From a virus, in IMG/VR virus record IMGVR_UViG_3300014325_000037, positions 1-25,884 of that record: a DNA stretch of 25,884 bases; one strand, 5' to 3'. The notes beneath the pieces were generated by a model. The model was not told the DNA's origin, made no database searches, and saw only the letters and a program-made list of their open reading frames with translations. Each line of letters opens with the position of its first letter. Within the stretch, counting starts at the first letter, position 1. The position numbers and the translations under genes are program-made. Positions 15,098 through 22,077 of the stretch are shown here, piece by piece.

Positions 15098-15250
15098 ATG
15101 GCACGCAAGTATAACCCGCTCAACTCACGGACGCTGACGAAACCGACGATTAAAAGCGCTGTGAGGGGTGAGCAGCGCCCGCCGCACCCAAGGGTGCCCC
15201 CTCACCTCGCTTGCCCCTGTACGCCTAGCAAGGGCGCTCGTTTCGATTGA
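15098..15250 (+). CDS. Small basic hypothetical protein overlapping the polymerase gene end
   Basis: A 50-residue frame starting at ATG 15098, with GGAG seven bases upstream and the 39-base element just before that. The N-terminal 24 residues (MARKYNPLNSRTLTKPTIKS) look like a real basic protein. The second half is Pro/Arg/Cys-rich and is encoded by the hairpin region at 15161-15205. Its last 26 bases overlap the 3' end of the convergent DNA polymerase gene. It could be a real small protein, or a truncated gene whose 3' part has been replaced by the terminator region. Confidence 0.35.
   Translation: MARKYNPLNSRTLTKPTIKSAVRGEQRPPHPRVPPHLACPCTPSKGARFD
15161..15205 (-). terminator. Nested hairpin at the convergent gene junction
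   Basis: GTGAGGGG (15161-15168) pairs with CCCCTCAC (15198-15205), and inside it GCACCC-AA-GGGTGC (15184-15197) forms a second stem. Read on the minus strand it lies about 20 bases after the DNA polymerase stop and is followed by a TTTTAAT run, as expected of a terminator for the leftward operon. On the plus strand no T run follows. Confidence 0.5.
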
Positions 15251-17270
15251 ACGTGGCAGGGTCACCCACATCGCCCCAATTCCATCCGATCTCGTAATCA
15301 GCTCGCACGGGGACGCGCAGCTTGAGGCAGGTTTCCATGACGCGTTGCATCTCGCGGAATGCCTCATCCCTGCCGCCCGCATCGATGAAATCTAGTTCAT
15401 CGTGCACCGTCAGCGAAGGCACACCCGTTGCGTCGAAGATGCCGTCTTTCCAGCATTGGTGCATTGCCTTCTTCATCTGATCGGCTGCGCTGCCCTGCAA
15501 GCGACGGTTCAGTGCCTTGTGGGTATAAGCTCGCTTGATCGACCCGTACTTCATCAGCGCATTGGCATAGGTCGTCGGCGCACCGTCAACGCCGTAGCTA
15601 TCGGGTTGCCACAGATCGAACCGCGACTTGCGCCCGAGTATGGTGGTGATCGTGCCGTAAAGCGATGCCTCCTCAATACAGGCTTGCATTGTCGCTTTGG
15701 CATAGGGCGCACCCGTATGGTACGCGGTAAACATTTCCTTTGCCTTACTCGCCGTAACGCCAAGCTGGCGGGCTAGCTTGGGCTCGCCCATGCCATAGAT
15801 CAAGCCGAAGTTCATGTTCTTGATATGCGGACGCGAGATCTCGAGGTGCGCGATCTCGCGAACCATCTGCTGCGTTTGCACGTGGTAGTCGGTGTCAGGA
15901 TTCAGAGCGTAGGCGGCGCGAACGCGATCGGCCGAACCGTCGCCCTTGTCGACTGCATAGTGTGCGAGGAAGCGATACTCGATCTGCGAGTAATCGTACT
16001 TGCGCCATGGCAGGTACTCGTCGCCGAAGATTCGACGGATGCGCTTGCCGATCTCGGTGCGGATCGGGATGTTCTGTAGGTTCGGGGTGTCTGACGAGAA
16101 CCGGCCAGATCGTGTGCCACCCTTCTCGCCTCGCAGCTGGTTAAATGTCCCATAGACAATCCCGTTGACATGGTTGTCAAGGATGTAAGACTTGATGAAG
16201 ACTGAGCGCAGTTTTTCGCGCTGCCGGATATCAACGACTAGCTGGCCAATTGGGTGGTCGACGTTCTCGAGGAAGTCTGCTGTGAATGATGGCTTGCCAT
16301 CGGGGTTCTTTTCTGTCGGCGCTGTGCGGCTATATGGAATGCCATGCGTCTTGAAAGCGCGCTCGAGATCAACAGCTGAGTTCGTGTTGATCGGGAAGCC
16401 GACGATATCGCGCAGCTTGCGCTCAATGTCGACTACCTCGAGACCGAGCGACTCATACATCTCCTCCGCCCGCGGAATGTTGACAGGGACGCCGCGCATC
16501 CGCATTGCCGTAATGAGCGGGATGAGCTCGCATTCCATATGGAACAAATCGAGCAGGTTCTCCTTGTGCAGGAGCTCCCACTGATGCTCCATGATCTGCA
16601 GGGGCAGCGCGGCGTCGGACTCACCGTAAGGCCCGACGAGCGACGGCGGCGAACGATAGATGTTCTTTCGCTGTCGATCATTCGCAGGCCCGCCATAGGC
16701 GTCTGCACACCAACGGTACAAAAGTGAGCCTTCCTTGTGCAGGCCGAGGTACTTGCCTGCGAGAATATCAAGCCCGACACGAGCACGCTCATCGAGCAGC
16801 GCTTCTGCAAACTGCACGTCAAAGAGCGGACCCATGACGCGGATGCCTTCGTGCAGCAACCATCCGTAGTCATATGGTGCGTTGGCCGCGACCTTAGGGA
16901 TCTCAGGTGTCTCGAGCCAGTGCTTTGCGAACGCCATGCACTGCGCGGGATCAAGATTGTCCTCGGGCGTGTCTTCGTGCTTCATCGGGAAGTACCACTG
17001 CCCGAGATTGCCTAGCGAGTCTTTTGCTCCTAGCGAGAAGCCGACGATATGCCCTTTGCCGCGAGCCCACCCGGGGCCGGAATCGAGCAGCTCAGGATCG
17101 TATGTCTCGGTATCGAATGAGATCACTCGAGCTGCCGACAGGTTCGGAAACTCAGTCGGGGCTTTCCACCCCGTCTCGGGTACAGGCGGGCGGACACGTA
17201 TGCGATCCCCTGCCCCGCGCCCCGTTGGGACGTCCTGCCAGAACATCCCGATGTTGTCGAACCGGCTCAC
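15225..17270 (-). CDS. Family A DNA polymerase with 3'-5' exonuclease
   Basis: A 681-residue replicative polymerase of the Pol I family. The exonuclease domain has all three DEDD motifs: SFDTET (Asp53, Glu55), NAPYDYG (Asp134) and YGESDA (Asp219). The polymerase part shows TRSGRFSS (386-393), motif A DYSQIEYR (426-433), motif B RPHIKNMNFGLIYG (480-493) and motif C VHDE (622-625). In motif A a Tyr follows Glu431 where E. coli Pol I has Leu, a position near the sugar of the incoming nucleotide; motif B keeps the Phe equivalent to E. coli Phe762. No 5' nuclease domain precedes it. The start is GTG at 17270, overlapping the NADAR stop (GTGA). It is the last gene of the leftward operon, before a hairpin. 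Confidence 0.9.
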   Translation of the reverse strand: MSRFDNIGMFWQDVPTGRGAGDRIRVRPPVPETGWKAPTEFPNLSAARVISFDTETYDPELLDSGPGWARGKGHIVGFSLGAKDSLGNLGQWYFPMKHEDTPEDNLDPAQCMAFAKHWLETPEIPKVAANAPYDYGWLLHEGIRVMGPLFDVQFAEALLDERARVGLDILAGKYLGLHKEGSLLYRWCADAYGGPANDRQRKNIYRSPPSLVGPYGESDAALPLQIMEHQWELLHKENLLDLFHMECELIPLITAMRMRGVPVNIPRAEEMYESLGLEVVDIERKLRDIVGFPINTNSAVDLERAFKTHGIPYSRTAPTEKNPDGKPSFTADFLENVDHPIGQLVVDIRQREKLRSVFIKSYILDNHVNGIVYGTFNQLRGEKGGTRSGRFSSDTPNLQNIPIRTEIGKRIRRIFGDEYLPWRKYDYSQIEYRFLAHYAVDKGDGSADRVRAAYALNPDTDYHVQTQQMVREIAHLEISRPHIKNMNFGLIYGMGEPKLARQLGVTASKAKEMFTAYHTGAPYAKATMQACIEEASLYGTITTILGRKSRFDLWQPDSYGVDGAPTTYANALMKYGSIKRAYTHKALNRRLQGSAADQMKKAMHQCWKDGIFDATGVPSLTVHDELDFIDAGGRDEAFREMQRVMETCLKLRVPVRADYEIGWNWGDVGDPATFNRNERPC

Positions 17271-17707
17271 TTGCGGTTTTCAGCACGCACAAGCATTAAC
17301 AGATGTCCGAGCTTATTGAACCCGACGCCTTCACACATTCCCCAGTAGCGATCGCCCCAATTGTTACCCTCAATCAGTAGCGCGTCCCCTGTCGCCTCGA
17401 GCTTCGCGGCAAGCTCGGTTCCGCGAGCAAACTTGATCCGCAGGCAGACGAGCATTATCCCGTCTTTGACTTGCTCCCAGTCTGCACGACGTTTGAGCTT
17501 ACGCCCGCGGCGCTTTGCTTCACCAGGCGTCGGCGCAGCTAGCACCCATGCAGCTTCAGCTGGATTCGTCGCCTTTGCGGCTTGGAACGCGTGCTCGCAC
17601 GTCCGCGCAACGTCTGCGCCGAACGCAAGCGGGTGCCGACTGAAATTACTGAGGAACGAATACTCGCCCGAGAAGCTATCGATCGTTACCGAGCTAGGCA
17701 GGAACAT
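17267..17707 (-). CDS. NADAR-family N-glycosidase-like protein
   Basis: A 146-residue protein with the signature of the NADAR (YbiA-like) family: FSGEYSFLSNF (12-22), EHAFQAAK (38-45), the GEAKRRGRK basic segment (62-70), RADW (74-77), and the C-terminal TGDALLIEGNNWGDRYWG (106-123) followed by GFNKLG (129-134). Some family members hydrolyse the glycosidic bond of riboflavin precursors; others remove ADP-ribose from guanine in DNA, antagonising DarT1-type toxins. In a phage, the second activity is the more likely benefit, protecting modified or unmodified DNA from toxin-based defence. The gene lies between the clamp and polymerase genes with overlaps of 14 and 4 bases, so it is an integral part of the replication operon. 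The ATG at 17707 has AAGGA upstream. Confidence 0.8.
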   Translation of the reverse strand: MFLPSSVTIDSFSGEYSFLSNFSRHPLAFGADVARTCEHAFQAAKATNPAEAAWVLAAPTPGEAKRRGRKLKRRADWEQVKDGIMLVCLRIKFARGTELAAKLEATGDALLIEGNNWGDRYWGMCEGVGFNKLGHLLMLVRAENRK

Positions 17708-18671
17708 CGTGTGTCCTTAATCCGATGATTGCGCCGCGCAGCATGTCGCCGAAAAACAGACACGGACCAGGATATAACGTAAAGTCGATAGTTGTGGCAA
17801 CACCATCGAGCTTCGCTGTCTGCGACAGGAAATGACAACCGACGCCGCCGAAGTCCTGTAGATCAACGGTTGCGCCGTCACCTTCGTGCATACTGGTCGC
17901 GAGCGTGCCCCCTCGAAGATACAGCCGATCCTCCTTACCCTTGAACGCGGCAAGATCGTCAACGCCTCGAAAGAAGCCATCTACGAACGGCACAGCCTTG
18001 CTCGGGTTGTCGAGGACGCGCGATAGGTCGGGCCATGGGTCGGTAGCATGCGCAGTTCGCAGCCATGCACCATTTGGGTAGTGGAACGTTACCGACCGTT
18101 CAGACGCCTGCACCGATATCGGCTCGATGCCAATTCGCACCATCTCGCTCACAGCGTCCGCGGGCAGCGTCAACTCGACGGGGAACACGAACGGGAGCCA
18201 ATGCTCAATGAGCACGATGTTATTGGTGGCGAATGCCGATTGCCCACGCAGCAGGACGCCACGCGACCACGGGCGAGACGCATCCACGCCCATGAACGGC
18301 TTGAGCTTGTCGAGGATCGGCAGAAGCCCGCCTGGCAGCAGCGTCGTCGCCCCTTCTGGCTCAACCTCAGGGAACGCTGCCTCGTCCTCGAGACATTCGA
18401 TGTAGACGGTTAGCGCGCCGGCTTTGACCGAGATACGCCCCGCCTTCGTCAGATTGAGTCGCACCTGTGCCCCGTCGGGCACCTTCTCGATCGCTTTGAG
18501 GAATGACGCCGCTTTCGGTATCGCCGTCACTTCGAGGTCGGTTGGCGTGCTGATCGCAAGCGTTCCATTGAACCCGTTGATGCGCTTATTCTTGATGCGG
18601 AAGAACGTCAGCGCAGGGACGAAGTCCTTCTTGGCGATCGCGCCCGCGACAAACTTAAGATCGTTTAACAT
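17694..18671 (-). CDS. Sliding clamp-like protein (DnaN-like)
   Basis: A 325-residue protein with the fold pattern of bacterial beta clamps: an N-terminal LKFVAGAIAKK-type helix, repeated beta strands separated by short helices (VPALTFFRIKNKRINGFNGTLAISTPTDL, FLKAIEKVPDGAQVRLN, RISVKAGALTVYIECL), and a central LPILDKLKPF helix. It would encircle DNA and hold the polymerase, which is encoded two genes downstream. Identity to host DnaN is low and no polymerase-contact motif can be read by eye, so the call rests on pattern and context. ATG at 18671 is chosen because AGGTGG lies five bases upstream; a GTG at 18680 with AGGA is a real alternative. The end overlaps the NADAR start by 14 bases. Confidence 0.65.
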   Translation of the reverse strand: MLNDLKFVAGAIAKKDFVPALTFFRIKNKRINGFNGTLAISTPTDLEVTAIPKAASFLKAIEKVPDGAQVRLNLTKAGRISVKAGALTVYIECLEDEAAFPEVEPEGATTLLPGGLLPILDKLKPFMGVDASRPWSRGVLLRGQSAFATNNIVLIEHWLPFVFPVELTLPADAVSEMVRIGIEPISVQASERSVTFHYPNGAWLRTAHATDPWPDLSRVLDNPSKAVPFVDGFFRGVDDLAAFKGKEDRLYLRGGTLATSMHEGDGATVDLQDFGGVGCHFLSQTAKLDGVATTIDFTLYPGPCLFFGDMLRGAIIGLRTHDVPA

Positions 18672-18834
18672 CGGTGCCACCTACGATCCTGAGCGGATTA
18701 TTCCGCCTGACAGGCTGAGTGCGCCCCGGGCAGTTCGGGCCTAGCGCAAGCGCGGCCTCGCGATCGGTGCACAAGCAGTTTTTGCACTGCATCGTGCCAT
18801 GGTTCAAACGAGATGGTCCCCAGTCATGTTGCAT
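18655..18834 (-). CDS. Short Cys-rich protein between dpdA and the clamp gene
   Basis: A 59-residue reading frame fills the 150-base gap between the DpdA-like gene and the clamp. Its ATG overlaps the dpdA stop (TGATG, 18836-18832), and its end overlaps the clamp start by 17-26 bases, the coupling style used throughout this operon. The protein has an N-terminal HDWGPSRLNHGTMQCKNC stretch followed by LCTD and a later NCPG. The His/Trp/Gly-rich start with CxxCxC and a distal Cys suggests a small zinc-binding module like those common in phage proteins. It was found by translating the gap by hand. The role is unknown; small zinc proteins here might accompany DNA-modification enzymes. Confidence 0.6.
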   Translation of the reverse strand: MQHDWGPSRLNHGTMQCKNCLCTDREAALALGPNCPGRTQPVRRNNPLRIVGGTDVKRS

Positions 18835-19784
18835 CAGAATAGCCCCGGTGTTTCTTGCACGTATCGCGTTGCTGGCTCACGTAGATCCACGTAGTGCGGG
18901 AACGCCCAGCAGTTGTATGCCCACCTTGCATAATACAGCTCGCGCAAACGGTCAATGTCCTGACCGTCCCCTAACACGATTTCTTTCCAGATCGGCTCGC
19001 GCATCACGTCGGGCAACGAGTCGTAATGCTGCAAGTGCATCTTGCGGGCCGAGCTCTGTGCAGACACGTTGAGCTGTCGGCCGCTTGTGGGCATGAGCAC
19101 TAGGCCGTTCGCCGCCCACTGCACCCACGTCGAGGAATCAACCGACCACCACGGATACTTGAGCATGAGCTGAAGCGCCGTCAGCGAGAACGCATGAAAC
19201 TTCGTCTTCGGCGTTCCGTCTGGATTGCATGTCCGCTCGAAGACCTGCTTGAACCAAGACTCGAGCGAGAACAGGTCAGAACGGATCAGGCCACCGAGCG
19301 CGATGTACTTATACTTGCTCACGTAGTAGTCGAGGTATTCCCATGGTTCGCCATAGTGGAAACATGGCAGAGGCTCGCACCCCTGCCGTTCCATCTCCTC
19401 CTGGTTTCGCCACGACATTTCGGCCGTCTTCGCTTTCGGGTAGAACTCGCCGCCGGGCCCGCCGATAACGTCGAGCGGTGCAATCATCTTGATGCCTTCG
19501 TCCCTCGCTATCACGTCATCATTCTGGTGAATGAAGTCGCAGTAGTGAGACATGTCGATCGTCGTTCCCAGCGTGAAGGCTGAGAAGGCACCCGAGTCCA
19601 AGAATATCTTAACGCCGTCGCGCCGAATGTGCTCCAGAGCCCGGCCCGACTTGATGTAGTGAAACGATTCCAGGTACCACTTGTTGGACCTGCGCTTCGC
19701 TTGTTCGTCGGGCGTGAGCTTCTGAAACACGGTACCCGTGTAGCTGAAATTGGAAGTATACAACCCTGCATTATACAGCTTCAC
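18834..19784 (-). CDS. dpdA: DpdA-like DNA 7-deazaguanine transglycosylase
   Basis: A 316-residue protein related to tRNA-guanine transglycosylases and to the phage DpdA enzymes that replace guanine in DNA with a 7-deazaguanine. Recognisable features in order are FLDSGAFSAF (61-70, active-site Asp63), APLDVIG (102-108, Asp105), CFHYGEPWEYLDYY (141-154), YIALGGLI (160-167), and HAFSLTALQLMLKYPWWSVDSSTW (197-220), where Asp216 fits the nucleophile Asp of the TIM barrel. The start is GTG at 19784, six bases after GGAGG, and overlaps the end of the GIY-YIG gene by 14 bases. Its stop overlaps the next small gene (TGATG). The base inserted depends on the pathway genes at 23415-25522. The subfamily cannot be assigned by eye. 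Confidence 0.85.
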   Translation of the reverse strand: MKLYNAGLYTSNFSYTGTVFQKLTPDEQAKRRSNKWYLESFHYIKSGRALEHIRRDGVKIFLDSGAFSAFTLGTTIDMSHYCDFIHQNDDVIARDEGIKMIAPLDVIGGPGGEFYPKAKTAEMSWRNQEEMERQGCEPLPCFHYGEPWEYLDYYVSKYKYIALGGLIRSDLFSLESWFKQVFERTCNPDGTPKTKFHAFSLTALQLMLKYPWWSVDSSTWVQWAANGLVLMPTSGRQLNVSAQSSARKMHLQHYDSLPDVMREPIWKEIVLGDGQDIDRLRELYYARWAYNCWAFPHYVDLREPATRYVQETPGLF

Positions 19785-20271
19785 CGCGCGCCTCCGCTTC
19801 CTTGCGACGCCAATAGCGCATCATCGCTTCGCTAGCACGATTTTTCTGTTGTTCCGTTTGCGGTCCGCGAGCTCGGCGCGATGCGCTCATTCTGGCTCGC
19901 GTTTCAGCGCTGATCGTTCGCCCTGTCATAGCGACGCGTATCTTTTCGCGTGCTTCGACCGATAGTGGTTCGCGCGGCGGTACGAGCACTTCGCGTGCTA
20001 TATTGTAGCCGAGCTCGACAGCCTGCAACGTATCGAGATAATACTGCTCGCGCTCATACATCGTTGCTTCATCGCAATGCTCAAGCACCTCGAAGACGAA
20101 CGCTCTTTCGCCGTATTTCACATATGCCGCTTGCAAGTGCTTATTGTGATGGGTGCCGAGCGACAATGAGTAGAAGTGTTGCTCGCAGCGCTCGTGCACC
20201 ACCGCACTCGATCCGACGTAGAATTTGCCGCTAATTGTGTTGCGGATAATATAGACGCCGGACTGCATCAT
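19771..20271 (-). CDS. GIY-YIG homing endonuclease-like protein
   Basis: A 166-residue protein. The N-terminal domain has GVYIIR (5-10) and FYVGSS (17-22) of the GIY-YIG nuclease fold, a catalytic-type Arg nearby (RCEQH), a HHNKHLQ segment, and a Glu in MYEREQYYL typical of this nuclease. The C-terminal part (about 104-133, LSVEAREKIRVAMTGRTISAETRARM) resembles NUMOD3 DNA-binding repeats. Freestanding homing endonucleases of this type are phage selfish elements that cut related genomes and spread by repair. The gene overlaps the methyltransferase stop (ATGA) and the dpdA start, so it is neatly inserted into the operon with no intron visible. Another possibility is a nuclease used against competing phages. 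Confidence 0.85.
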   Translation of the reverse strand: MMQSGVYIIRNTISGKFYVGSSAVVHERCEQHFYSLSLGTHHNKHLQAAYVKYGERAFVFEVLEHCDEATMYEREQYYLDTLQAVELGYNIAREVLVPPREPLSVEAREKIRVAMTGRTISAETRARMSASRRARGPQTEQQKNRASEAMMRYWRRKEAEARGEAV

Positions 20272-20846
20272 TTGGCGGTCAGCTCGTAGATGACGATCCT
20301 TTCATCATGAGACGAAGGATTCGGGTGGTTGAGGCGCAGCCGATAAAAATCAGCATCGACTGTGTAGTCGTGGAATCGCCTCGCCTGCACCTGCCAATCG
20401 AACGACACCAGCGAATGAGTGTCGTCGGTGTCGCGGAAGTACTTCGTCTCGCCGACGCTGTTCGCGTACTTCGAGATCAGGTCGTCATTGACGAACTGGA
20501 TAATCAGCAGCCGCCCGTCGTGGAACGATGCGATATGGCGAAGCAGCCGCAGCACCTCTGCGTCTGTCATGTAGTGCAGGACATACCGCATTACGATAAG
20601 ATCATAGACGCCAACGTGTGTCATGATGTCTGCGACGATATCGGGATACTTTGACCCGTCATAATCGACAGAGACGCTATGCGGGATCCAATGCTTGAGC
20701 AGCCCGTTTGCGCCGCCGTAATCAGCAACGCGCCCCGACGTGTCTACGCCCGTGAGTGCGAGCTCCATGATATCGTGGTACATGAGTCGAGCAGTGGGAT
20801 TGTCCCATGTGCCGAATGCTCCAGCTTGATCTTCTGCGTGTATCAA
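20268..20846 (-). CDS. SAM-dependent methyltransferase
   Basis: A 192-residue class I methyltransferase-like protein. Motif I is VADYGGANGLLKHW (40-53), with an acidic residue at the end of the next strand (SVDYDG), VADIMTHVGVYDLIVMRYVLHYM (71-93) fits motifs III-IV, and GRLLIIQFVNDD follows as the next strand. No NPPY or DPPY is present, so it is not a standard adenine or N4-cytosine DNA methyltransferase. It lies immediately upstream of the homing endonuclease and dpdA, so methylation of a 7-deazaguanine side chain or of DNA/RNA is possible. The start is TTG at 20846 after GGAGG at five bases. Confidence 0.75.
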   Translation of the reverse strand: MIHAEDQAGAFGTWDNPTARLMYHDIMELALTGVDTSGRVADYGGANGLLKHWIPHSVSVDYDGSKYPDIVADIMTHVGVYDLIVMRYVLHYMTDAEVLRLLRHIASFHDGRLLIIQFVNDDLISKYANSVGETKYFRDTDDTHSLVSFDWQVQARRFHDYTVDADFYRLRLNHPNPSSHDERIVIYELTAK

Positions 20847-20884
20847 TTTGTCCTCCGTATAGAAGCGCTATGAGGGCGGTTTAC

Positions 20885-20948
20885 AGGGGCGCCCCTCCCT
20901 TGGGTGCCCACAAGGCGCCCGATCGCGTATAATCCCGGTCAGGGCGCC
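20885..20948. other. Hairpin-rich gap between thyX and the methyltransferase gene
   Basis: The 105-base gap holds several inverted repeats: the palindrome AGGGGCGCCCCT (20885-20896), GGGTGCC / GGCGCCC (20902-20920, one G-T pair) and GGCGCCC (20914-20920) / GGGCGCC (20942-20948) around a TATAAT-containing loop. The stems share bases, so they may be alternative structures. On the minus strand they follow the thyX stop and precede the methyltransferase start, suggesting a terminator or RNA-processing point between two halves of the operon. No convincing promoter for the downstream half was found; only a weak TGTAAA (18 bases) TATACG. Confidence 0.5.
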
Positions 20949-20951
20949 TCG

Positions 20952-21698
20952 CTACGGGCGTTTCACGAGCTCGTCAAACAAGCCCATGAGTCCTGGCAAG
21001 TGAGGCCGCAGCAGATCAATGATCGCATAGGCGTAGATCTGCGCCTCGATTTGGGCATGGCTATGTGCCCGCAACGCGAGGAACTGAAACATGTTGCCGA
21101 GATCGACATTGCCGAGCCAATGCACGTAATGGTTGACGTGCAAGAACATGCGCGCATGCTCAGGTGCAACGCCATCAGCGATTGCCATCGTGTAGTCTTC
21201 ATACCCGTGAGCGCAGGCGAGGTTCAGCTTCTCTTTGAACCAGCGTTGTGTGTGCTCGGGCAGGTTGTCGGCTTGTCCCTGCTTCGCGTTCGGAGCCTTG
21301 CCGCCGACGATCTTTGGAATATACCACTCGGGCGGCAGCGTGATATAACGGCCAGAGGACTCGTTGCGCCGCCAGGTGCGGTGCCGCACGAGTTGACGAT
21401 CCACGAAGATCGGCACCTTGACTTCGAGCCAGACCGAGATCATCTCGAAAGGCGACGTGTGCCGGTTTTGCAGCAGGTAGCGGCACAGCTTCATATCCTG
21501 CTCATACGTGCGCTCGGCGTCCAAGTTGTCGAATGACATCCGAGCAGCGTTCGCGGGGTCAGTGTCGTCGGCGTCGAACTCGCGCCAGGTGATATGGCTC
21601 TCGCCTGGCACCTTGAGGTCGGCTGGTTCATCGAACGCGCGGCGCGTCGGCCCTGCGAGATTGCGGAGGATGACGAAACCGTGGTCAAGTACGTTCAT
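20952..21698 (-). CDS. thyX: Flavin-dependent thymidylate synthase ThyX
   Basis: A 248-residue enzyme that makes dTMP from dUMP with FAD and NADPH. It shows HTSPFE (80-85), the ThyX motif RHRTWRRNESSGRY (105-118) and the C-terminal FLALRAHSHAQIEAQIYA (206-223) with Arg210. The usual motif is RHRxxSxNExSxRY; here the first Ser is Arg110 while the catalytic Ser of RHRx7S (Ser115) is kept. The ATG at 21698 has AAAGGG six bases upstream; an upstream extension would run through the adjacent gene. It overlaps the DUF3310 gene by 14 bases. Together with MazG-like and DUF3310 it belongs to the nucleotide pool part of the operon. Confidence 0.9.
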   Translation of the reverse strand: MNVLDHGFVILRNLAGPTRRAFDEPADLKVPGESHITWREFDADDTDPANAARMSFDNLDAERTYEQDMKLCRYLLQNRHTSPFEMISVWLEVKVPIFVDRQLVRHRTWRRNESSGRYITLPPEWYIPKIVGGKAPNAKQGQADNLPEHTQRWFKEKLNLACAHGYEDYTMAIADGVAPEHARMFLHVNHYVHWLGNVDLGNMFQFLALRAHSHAQIEAQIYAYAIIDLLRPHLPGLMGLFDELVKRP

Positions 21699-22077
21699 GG
21701 CGTGCCCTTTCGGCAATGACGAGATCGAGGATGACGTGGATCTCATCGAGATTGTACCCGCGCCACAGCAGGCGAGCAATCGTCTGCGTGAACTCGGGCT
21801 GGTCGACAATGCGGTCATGGAGGAACGCAGCGGGATCGGCGAGGTCGAAGATCAGCGGCGCGGTGCGCATGGCGATGCCCGCGGCAGCAAGGTTCGCAAA
21901 GAGCTGGCATTCGCTGTCAGCGTACCACGCAGCCTTGCCGAGCTCTACGACGGCTTCATCCTTTCGCGTGAGGCGCCAGCAGTATTTCAAGATCTGAAAC
22001 CCGTTGGCGGTCAATCGCTCGCCGATGTCCGCGCATGCTCGGCCCGCGTAGTGCGCGGGATTGATTGGATCGCTCAT
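21685..22077 (-). CDS. DUF3310-family protein (gp1.7-like)
   Basis: A 130-residue protein with DPINPAHYAGR (3-13), the hallmark opening of DUF3310 (SaV-like) proteins, followed by QILKYCWRLTRKDEAVVELGKAAWYAD (28-54), the conserved helix with the YxxR and KAxWY pattern. The family includes T7 gp1.7, described as a nucleotide kinase, though the activity is not visible in the sequence here. The C-terminal half (FDLADPAAFLHDRIV, FTQTIARLLWRGYNLDEI) is extra. It overlaps both neighbours (ATGA upstream, 14 bases downstream), placing it between MazG-like and ThyX as a nucleotide-pool gene. Confidence 0.75.
   Translation of the reverse strand: MSDPINPAHYAGRACADIGERLTANGFQILKYCWRLTRKDEAVVELGKAAWYADSECQLFANLAAAGIAMRTAPLIFDLADPAAFLHDRIVDQPEFTQTIARLLWRGYNLDEIHVILDLVIAERARHERT

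Noticed and set aside
18693-18706. GCGGATTATTCCGC dyad as an operator or terminator
   Set aside because: It falls inside the newly recognised 59-residue frame, the stem is only five bases and no T run follows on the minus strand.
20928-20933. TATAAT on the plus strand as a rightward promoter
   Set aside because: No -35 box lies 16-18 bases upstream, and no rightward gene follows. It is inside the loop of an inverted repeat.
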